Positions 4,732-9,890 of a stretch of 9,890 bases of DNA are shown here, piece by piece. Position 1 is the stretch's first letter, and every line of letters begins with the position of its first letter. Made by a program: the position numbers and the translations under genes. Source of the stretch: Anaerolineales bacterium. GTDB taxonomy: Bacteria > Chloroflexota > Anaerolineae > Anaerolineales > Villigracilaceae. Location of the stretch: contig JADLCG010000003.1 in assembly GCA_020847355.1 (NCBI GenBank), positions 1-9,890 of the forward strand, written 5' to 3'. The notes beneath the pieces are model-generated. The model saw only the letters and a list, made by a program, of their open reading frames with translations, did no database searches and had not been told where the DNA came from.

Positions 4732-6858
4732 ATGACGACAGAATTATTGATTTGGTTGATCCCGCTTCCGCCCGCGCTGGCGTTCTTTTTGATTACGCTT
4801 GTCACGAATAAAAATAAAGCGCTGAGTCACAGCCTGGCGATTGGCGCGGCTTTGCTCTCGTGGCTGGCGGCGATGATCGTCTTCTTCCGCGCAATCCGCG
4901 TGGAGCATTTCGGCGAGCGCCCTTTTGCTTCTTCGATCAATTGGTTTCCAACCGGAGCCACTTGGTTCAAAATCGGCGTGCTGATAGACCCGCTTTCGGC
5001 GTTGGTTTTGTTCTTTGTGGCTTGGTGCGTGCTGATGATTTTTCTGTACAGCGTTGGCTATCACAATTTTGGACAACCGCAAGGCGCGCATGACCGCGCC
5101 GGTTTGCCGCCGCACGGCGCGCTTCAACACGGTCACGCTGTGCCGTCTGTCGAGCCGTTGTACTCGCGCTTCTTCGCTTTCATCAGTTTGTTCGCTTTTG
5201 GCATGTTGACGCTGGTCGTTTCGGACAACGTGCTGATCATGTTCGTCGGCTGGGAAATTATGGGCTTGTGTTCATATTTGCTGATCGGCTTTTGGTACGG
5301 AAAAGACTCGGCTAAAAACGCCGCGATCAAAGCCTTTCTCACCACGCGCATCGGCGATGTCTTTATGTTATTAGGTATTGCCTATTTATATTCAGCCGCG
5401 CAAACGCTCTCGTTTCGAGAAATTTTTTCAGAACAAGTTTTGCATACGTTAGCCATTATCCCCAGCGGAGTCTTCGGCTTATCCGCCGCCGGCTTGATCG
5501 GCTTATTGCTCTTCATCGGCACAATTGGAAAATCCGCGCAATTCCCATTGCATGTTTGGTTGCCGGACGCAATGGAAGGACCCACGCCGGTCAGCGCCAT
5601 GATTCACGCCGCCACGATGGTTTCGGCGGGTGTGTATGCCGTTCTGCGTATGTTCCCGTTGATCAGCTTGGACGAAAAGACGATGTTTATCATCGCTTTG
5701 ATTGGCGGCTTCACCGCGCTCTTTGCCGCCACGATTGCCATTGCCCAAAATGACATCAAACGAGTTTTGGCGTATTCTACAATTTCACAACTAGGCTTTA
5801 TGATCGCCGCGTTGGGCATTGGCGCGTATGTCGCCGCCGCTTTTCATTTAGTTACGCACGCCTTCTTCAAGGCTTTGTTATTCCTCGGCTCAGGCTCGGT
5901 GATTCACGGCATGGAGCATGGCGTTTTACATACTAACAATCACGCTCTCGATCCGCAGGATATGTTCAACATGGGCGGCTTGAAAAATAAAATGCCGATC
6001 ACTTTTTGGACGTTCCTCATCGGCGGCTTCGCGCTTTCCGGTTTTCCATTAGTCACCGCCGGCTTTTGGTCAAAGGACGAAATCTTCGCAGAAGCTTGGA
6101 GTCGCGGTCACCTGATAGTTTTCAGCGTCTTGGCGTTTGCCGCTTTCCTCACCGCTTTTTACACGATGCGTCAAATCACGCTTACTTTTCTTGGAGAAGC
6201 GCGGACAGAAGAAGCCAAACATGCTCACGAGACTCGCTGGACGATGACTACGCCGTTGATTGTTCTCTCGGTCTTTGCCGTAACTTTTGGCTGGCTCGGC
6301 ATCCCTGAGCATTTTCCACTCCTCGGCGGAATCTTACCCAACTGGTTCCATGAATTTATCGGCGGTACGTTGGCGCATCATCCTGAAGCGGCGGAATTCA
6401 GCCCAATCCCGCTGATTGTTTCATTGATCGTCGCCTTAGGCGGCTTGGCTTTGGGCTATTTCGCTTATCGGCATGTGAAAACTCCGCAGGAAGATAAACT
6501 TCAATTGAATTTCTTGAAAAATAAATACTACATTGACGAACTCTATGAAGCGGTTTTGATCAAACCCGCAAACTGGCTTGCTGAAAACATCGTCTATAAA
6601 TTGATGGATATGACCCTGATCAATGGCTTCCTGCATTTGTTTGGACCCTCCACCAAAGGCGTTGGCTCAGTCATCCGCAACTACTTTGATATCCCAATTA
6701 TCAATAAATTTTTTGGCGATGGCTCGGCAGATCTAACTTATTGGTTTGGCGGCAAATTGACGCGCACGCAAACCGGCAAGATTCAACAATATCTTTTATA
6801 TTCGCTGATCGCCATCTTCGTCATTGGCGGCTTGGCATATTGGCTGTTGTTGGCGTAG
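4732..6858 (+). CDS. nuoL: NADH-quinone oxidoreductase subunit L (NuoL), with extended C-terminal lateral-helix region
   Basis: The distal antiporter-like proton-pumping subunit of complex I. The product has 708 residues against 613 in E. coli. Antiporter motifs in order: E175 in FVGWEIMGLCSYLL (TM5), K200 in NAAIKAFLTTRIGD, K267 in GKSAQFPLHVWLPDAMEGPTP (TM7), H292 in SAMIHAATMVSAG, K343 in DIKRVLAYSTISQLGF, and K448 in GFWSKDEI (TM12). All the usual pump residues are therefore present. Two insertions stand out. Residues about 112-143 form a His/Pro/Gly-rich stretch between TM3 and TM4. The C-terminal section after YYIDELYEAV (599-609) is about 35 residues longer than I expect for ordinary NuoL before the last membrane helix (687-708). 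That section includes FDIPIIN and GDGSADLTYW and forms the lateral helix in known structures. The start is the ATG after GGAGG. Ten bases separate the stop from nuoM. Confidence 0.96.
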   Translation: MTTELLIWLIPLPPALAFFLITLVTNKNKALSHSLAIGAALLSWLAAMIVFFRAIRVEHFGERPFASSINWFPTGATWFKIGVLIDPLSALVLFFVAWCVLMIFLYSVGYHNFGQPQGAHDRAGLPPHGALQHGHAVPSVEPLYSRFFAFISLFAFGMLTLVVSDNVLIMFVGWEIMGLCSYLLIGFWYGKDSAKNAAIKAFLTTRIGDVFMLLGIAYLYSAAQTLSFREIFSEQVLHTLAIIPSGVFGLSAAGLIGLLLFIGTIGKSAQFPLHVWLPDAMEGPTPVSAMIHAATMVSAGVYAVLRMFPLISLDEKTMFIIALIGGFTALFAATIAIAQNDIKRVLAYSTISQLGFMIAALGIGAYVAAAFHLVTHAFFKALLFLGSGSVIHGMEHGVLHTNNHALDPQDMFNMGGLKNKMPITFWTFLIGGFALSGFPLVTAGFWSKDEIFAEAWSRGHLIVFSVLAFAAFLTAFYTMRQITLTFLGEARTEEAKHAHETRWTMTTPLIVLSVFAVTFGWLGIPEHFPLLGGILPNWFHEFIGGTLAHHPEAAEFSPIPLIVSLIVALGGLALGYFAYRHVKTPQEDKLQLNFLKNKYYIDELYEAVLIKPANWLAENIVYKLMDMTLINGFLHLFGPSTKGVGSVIRNYFDIPIINKFFGDGSADLTYWFGGKLTRTQTGKIQQYLLYSLIAIFVIGGLAYWLLLA

Positions 6859-6867
6859 GAGCAAAGC

Positions 6868-8391
6868 ATGGAATTTCTAAACAACCATCTCCTTAGTCTC
6901 ATCTTATTCACGCCAACTATTGCCGCGCTGATTTTGCTTTTTCTGCCAAGCAAAGAATTCGCCTTACTGCGTTGGTCTGCGCTGAGCGCCAGCCTCATCC
7001 CTTTGGGCTTGACGATCTATTTATGGAATAGCTTCGTTCCAGATCAAGCCGGCTTTCAATTTCAAGAAAGCTACCTTTGGTACGAGGCGATTCACTCCAC
7101 CTTTCATTTGGGGGTAGATGGCATTTCGCTTTCGATGGTTCTGCTGACCACTTTGTTAACTCCGCTGGCGCTCCTTGCTTCTTTTAAAATTACGGATAAA
7201 GTCAAAGCCTATTTCATCCTTTTCCTGCTTTTGGAAACCGGTATGCTTGGCGTTTTCCTCGCTTTGGATTTGCTGATCTTCTTCGTCTTTTGGGAGATCG
7301 GCCTCGTCCCGATGTATTTCCTCATCAACCAATGGGGGAGCGCCAATCGAGAATACGCTTCGCTGAAATTTATCATCTACACCATGGGCGGATCGCTCGG
7401 CTTGTTGCTGGGTATTCAAATGCTCGGCGTGCTTTTTGGCACTTACGATCTGCTGGCGCTCTATCAACGCTGGAATGCTTTAGATAGCGGCTCGCTTTTG
7501 TTAGGCTTGCCGGTTCACACAGTTAAGACCATCGCTTTTTGGGCGTTTGTTATCGCCTTTGCCGTCAAAGTTCCCATTTGGCCCTTTCACACTTGGCTTC
7601 CAGACGCGCACACCGAAGCGCCGACTGCCGGCTCAATGCTTTTGGCGGGCGTGCTTCTCAAACTTGGCGCGTATGGATTTATCCGCCTCGTCCTCCCGTT
7701 TTATCCGCTGGAATCGAAAGTCTTCGCCGGCGCCTTGGCATTCTTGGCGGTGGCGGCAATTGTCTTTGGCGCATTATCTTCATACGCGCAAACGGATTTC
7801 AAAAGACTCGTCGCTTATTCGTCGGTCAATCACATGGGGTTTGTTGTGCTGGGGGTCGCCGCCGCAGGCTTGAGCGCAGGCACGACCGACGCGCATCTGG
7901 CGCTGAATGGCGCAGTGTTGCAGATGTTCAATCACGGCTTATCGTCTGCGGGCATGTTCTTCCTCGTGGGCGTAATTTATGAAAGGACGCACACGCGCAA
8001 TCTCAACGAATACGGCGGCTTATTTCCGTTGGCGCCGATCTATGGCGGCATTTTGATTTTTACCAGCATGGCTTCGTTGGGCTTGCCCGGGCTGAACGGC
8101 TTCATCTCTGAATTCTTAATTGTGCGCGGTTCTTATCCGGTTTTGACCGGCTACACGGCGATCTCTATGCTGGGTTTATTTTTCACTGGCGCATACATCC
8201 TCAAAGGACTTCGCGACGTTTTGCAGGGACCTTTGAATGAGCGCTGGGCGCATGGCGAACATAAATTTACCGACGTCAATCTGCGCGAAATTCTGGTGAT
8301 GACTCCGCTGATGATCTTGATGTTGGTTATCGGCGTGGCTCCGGCTTGGATTCTTGACGTAATTAACAAAGCCGTTGTGGCTTTGTTCTAA
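6868..8391 (+). CDS. nuoM: NADH-quinone oxidoreductase subunit M (NuoM), first copy
   Basis: An antiporter-like proton-pumping subunit of the membrane arm. The 507 residues are a normal length (E. coli 509). All key residues align: E143 in FFVFWEIGLVPMYFL (TM5; E144 in E. coli), K234 in AVKVPIWPFHTWLPDAH (TM7), K265 in LAGVLLKLGAYG (TM8), K312 in TDFKRLVAYSSVNHMG, and E415 in GLNGFISEFLI (TM12; E407 in E. coli). NHGLSSAGMFFLVGVIYERTHTR is another typical NuoM segment. This copy should therefore be a fully competent pump. AGGAG overlaps the nuoL stop and lies six bases before the ATG. It is followed after ten bases by a second NuoM-type gene. Confidence 0.96.
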   Translation: MEFLNNHLLSLILFTPTIAALILLFLPSKEFALLRWSALSASLIPLGLTIYLWNSFVPDQAGFQFQESYLWYEAIHSTFHLGVDGISLSMVLLTTLLTPLALLASFKITDKVKAYFILFLLLETGMLGVFLALDLLIFFVFWEIGLVPMYFLINQWGSANREYASLKFIIYTMGGSLGLLLGIQMLGVLFGTYDLLALYQRWNALDSGSLLLGLPVHTVKTIAFWAFVIAFAVKVPIWPFHTWLPDAHTEAPTAGSMLLAGVLLKLGAYGFIRLVLPFYPLESKVFAGALAFLAVAAIVFGALSSYAQTDFKRLVAYSSVNHMGFVVLGVAAAGLSAGTTDAHLALNGAVLQMFNHGLSSAGMFFLVGVIYERTHTRNLNEYGGLFPLAPIYGGILIFTSMASLGLPGLNGFISEFLIVRGSYPVLTGYTAISMLGLFFTGAYILKGLRDVLQGPLNERWAHGEHKFTDVNLREILVMTPLMILMLVIGVAPAWILDVINKAVVALF

Positions 8392-8401
8392 GAGGTGGCT
8401 G

Positions 8402-9890
8402 ATGAGTAATTTCCCTATTCTCAGCGTGATCACTTTTCTGCCGGCGCTTGCGGCTGTGATTATGCTGATTCTGCCGGCGCATCGAAAAAATGAAGTCCGC
8501 GCAATTGCGCTGGCGACTGCGGCGCTGGATTTGGCGCTTTCGGCTTGGGTCTATTTGGAATATTGGCTTCGCGGCTTGAACGGCTACCAGTTTATCGAAA
8601 AATATGATTGGCTTCCCGCTTTGGGCATCAGCCTGCACTTTGGCGTGGACGGGATGAGCGCGCCGCTGGTCTTGCTCACGGGCATTGTCATGCTTACCGG
8701 CGTGCTGATTTCGTGGGGCGATGATAACCCGCACGTTATGGCTGGCATCCAAGATCGTCCGCGAGAATTTTTTGCATTTCTCTTCATTCTGGCGTGGGGC
8801 GTATTTGGCGTTTTTGCTTCGCTCGATCTGTTCATGTTATTCTTCTTCTACGAAATCGCAGTCTTCCCCATGTATTTGCTGATCGTGATTTGGGGCTGGA
8901 AAGTGACCCGCGAATACGCCGCCATGAAACTGACTTTATATTTATTCATCGGCTCGGTGATCGCTTTGGTCGGCGCGCTGGCGATGTATTGGGTCTCTGG
9001 GCAGAATACGGGCGTTTACACATTTGACATGTTGCAGATGGAAAAAGCCGGCTTCTCTTCCACGTTTCAATATGTGTGGTTTCTGCCGGTCTTTTTTGGC
9101 TTTGTCGTTTTAGGCGGGCTTTGGCCCTTTCATAACTGGTCGCCGGATGGTCACGTTGCGGCGCCGACTGCCGTTTCCATGTTCCATGCGGGCGTACTGA
9201 TGAAGCTCGGCGCATTTGCGGCTTTGCGCGTGGGCATTATGCTTCTGCCGGAAGGCGCGAAACAATGGGCTTGGCTTCTCATGTTGTGCGGCGGAGTCGC
9301 CGCTGTTTATGGCGCGTTTGTCGCCTTCGTTCAAACTGACCTGAAATATATGATTGGCTTTTCTTCAGTTTCCCACATGGGCTTGGTCGTCTTGGGCATT
9401 TCAACGCTTAATTACAATGGCTTGGTCGGCGCGGGTTTGCAAATGTTTTCTCACGGCATTATGACTGCGCTCTTCTTCGCCGTGACCGGCATGATCTACG
9501 ATCGCGCGCATACGCGCCAAATGCCGGAGTTGGGCGGCATGGCGAAAGTTATGCCGTTTGCGGCGGTGGGCTTTATCATTGGCGGCTTGGTTTCAATGGG
9601 TATGCCCGGCTTCTCTGGCTTCATTGCCGAATTTCCAATTTTCATGGGTGTGTGGGGCAGGCAATGGCTGGTCGCCGTTTTTGCCAGCCTTTCCATTATC
9701 ATCACGGCGGGTTATATCTTGTTGGCGATTCGGCGCGTCTTTTTCAACCCTCTGCCTGAAAAATTGGAAGATCATATTGGCGACGTGACCGTTCTCGACA
9801 AGATCGCCATCGCCACGCTTTCTTTTTTTATGATCTTAATTGGCGTTTTTCCGGCGTTTATGGTCCCGTTGATCGAGAAAAGCGTTGAAA
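8402..9890 (+). CDS. Second NuoM-type antiporter-like subunit of complex I (C-terminus cut by window edge)
   Basis: 496 codons are visible and the frame is open at the right edge; by family length it is near its end. The ATG is supported by GAGG six bases upstream and ten bases after the first nuoM. It is NuoM-like rather than NuoN-like: LHFGVDGMSAPLVLL (about 78-92), E151 in FFFYEIAVFPMYLL (TM5), WPFHNWSPDGHVAAPTAVSM, K268 in HAGVLMKLGAFA (TM8), K315 in QTDLKYMIGFSSVSHMG, MFSHGIMTALFFAVTGMIYDRAHTR, and E410 in GFSGFIAEFPIFMG (TM12). The notable change is at TM7. Where the upstream copy has K234 (KVPIWPFH), this one has L237 (LGGLWPFH), with no lysine in the preceding hydrophobic stretch. The pair is clearly diverged, so it is an old duplication and not a recent copy. 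Its likely place is an extra antiporter-like segment in the membrane arm (inference). Confidence 0.94.
   Translation, partial: MSNFPILSVITFLPALAAVIMLILPAHRKNEVRAIALATAALDLALSAWVYLEYWLRGLNGYQFIEKYDWLPALGISLHFGVDGMSAPLVLLTGIVMLTGVLISWGDDNPHVMAGIQDRPREFFAFLFILAWGVFGVFASLDLFMLFFFYEIAVFPMYLLIVIWGWKVTREYAAMKLTLYLFIGSVIALVGALAMYWVSGQNTGVYTFDMLQMEKAGFSSTFQYVWFLPVFFGFVVLGGLWPFHNWSPDGHVAAPTAVSMFHAGVLMKLGAFAALRVGIMLLPEGAKQWAWLLMLCGGVAAVYGAFVAFVQTDLKYMIGFSSVSHMGLVVLGISTLNYNGLVGAGLQMFSHGIMTALFFAVTGMIYDRAHTRQMPELGGMAKVMPFAAVGFIIGGLVSMGMPGFSGFIAEFPIFMGVWGRQWLVAVFASLSIIITAGYILLAIRRVFFNPLPEKLEDHIGDVTVLDKIAIATLSFFMILIGVFPAFMVPLIEKSVE

Noticed and set aside
7539..7982. Open frame of 147 aa within nuoM in another frame
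   Set aside because: The nuoM frame carries all family motifs here. The alternative translation is Arg/Ser-rich, as expected from out-of-frame reading of membrane protein codons.
8402..9890. Could the last gene be nuoN?
   Set aside because: The WPFHNWSPDGHVAAPT and VLMKLG motifs and the MIYDRAHTR segment are of the NuoM type. NuoN normally has a PFHxWxPDVYxGAP form.
2229..9890. Mrp-type Na+/H+ antiporter or membrane-bound hydrogenase operon instead of complex I
   Set aside because: NuoA, NuoH with the full quinone-chamber loops, NuoJ, NuoK and long NuoL all match complex I, and no MrpE, F or G or hydrogenase subunits are seen.

Overview
The window is a piece of a bacterial chromosome. From the protein sequences, the gene order and the roughly 50% GC composition, it most resembles Chloroflexota, probably class Anaerolineae. 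That assignment is inference from recognised protein features, not from a database search. There are no RNA genes, CRISPR arrays or insertion sequences, and no gene-free stretch longer than about 115 bases.

Left part (1-1193, minus strand): serB, a phosphoserine phosphatase with two N-terminal ACT domains. It is complete at its N-terminus and loses only its last residues off the left edge. A 113-base divergent intergenic region separates it from a two-gene plus-strand cassette (1307-2180). This cassette holds a 48-residue single-membrane-helix protein, followed four bases after its stop by a 240-residue lipoprotein that also has a C-terminal membrane segment. Neither has an assigned function.

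Right part (2229-9890, plus strand): the membrane-arm genes of respiratory complex I (NADH:quinone oxidoreductase type), in the order nuoA, nuoH, nuoJ, nuoK, nuoL, nuoM and a second nuoM-like gene that runs off the right edge. Most have a clear Shine-Dalgarno sequence close to the previous stop, as in one operon. Between nuoA and nuoH lies a strong intrinsic terminator instead of the usual nuoB, C, D (E, F, G) and I. The peripheral-arm genes must therefore be elsewhere in the genome, if they are present.

The most interesting signal is the composition of the pumping module. There are two tandem NuoM-type subunits, and NuoL has about 30-35 extra residues in its C-terminal lateral-helix region, as expected for a complex I whose membrane arm is one antiporter-like subunit longer (the '2M' type). 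The second NuoM keeps the TM5 glutamate, TM8 lysine and TM12 glutamate. It has leucine where the first NuoM has the TM7 lysine, so its pumping ability is open to question. NuoL also carries a histidine- and proline-rich insertion in a loop after TM3.
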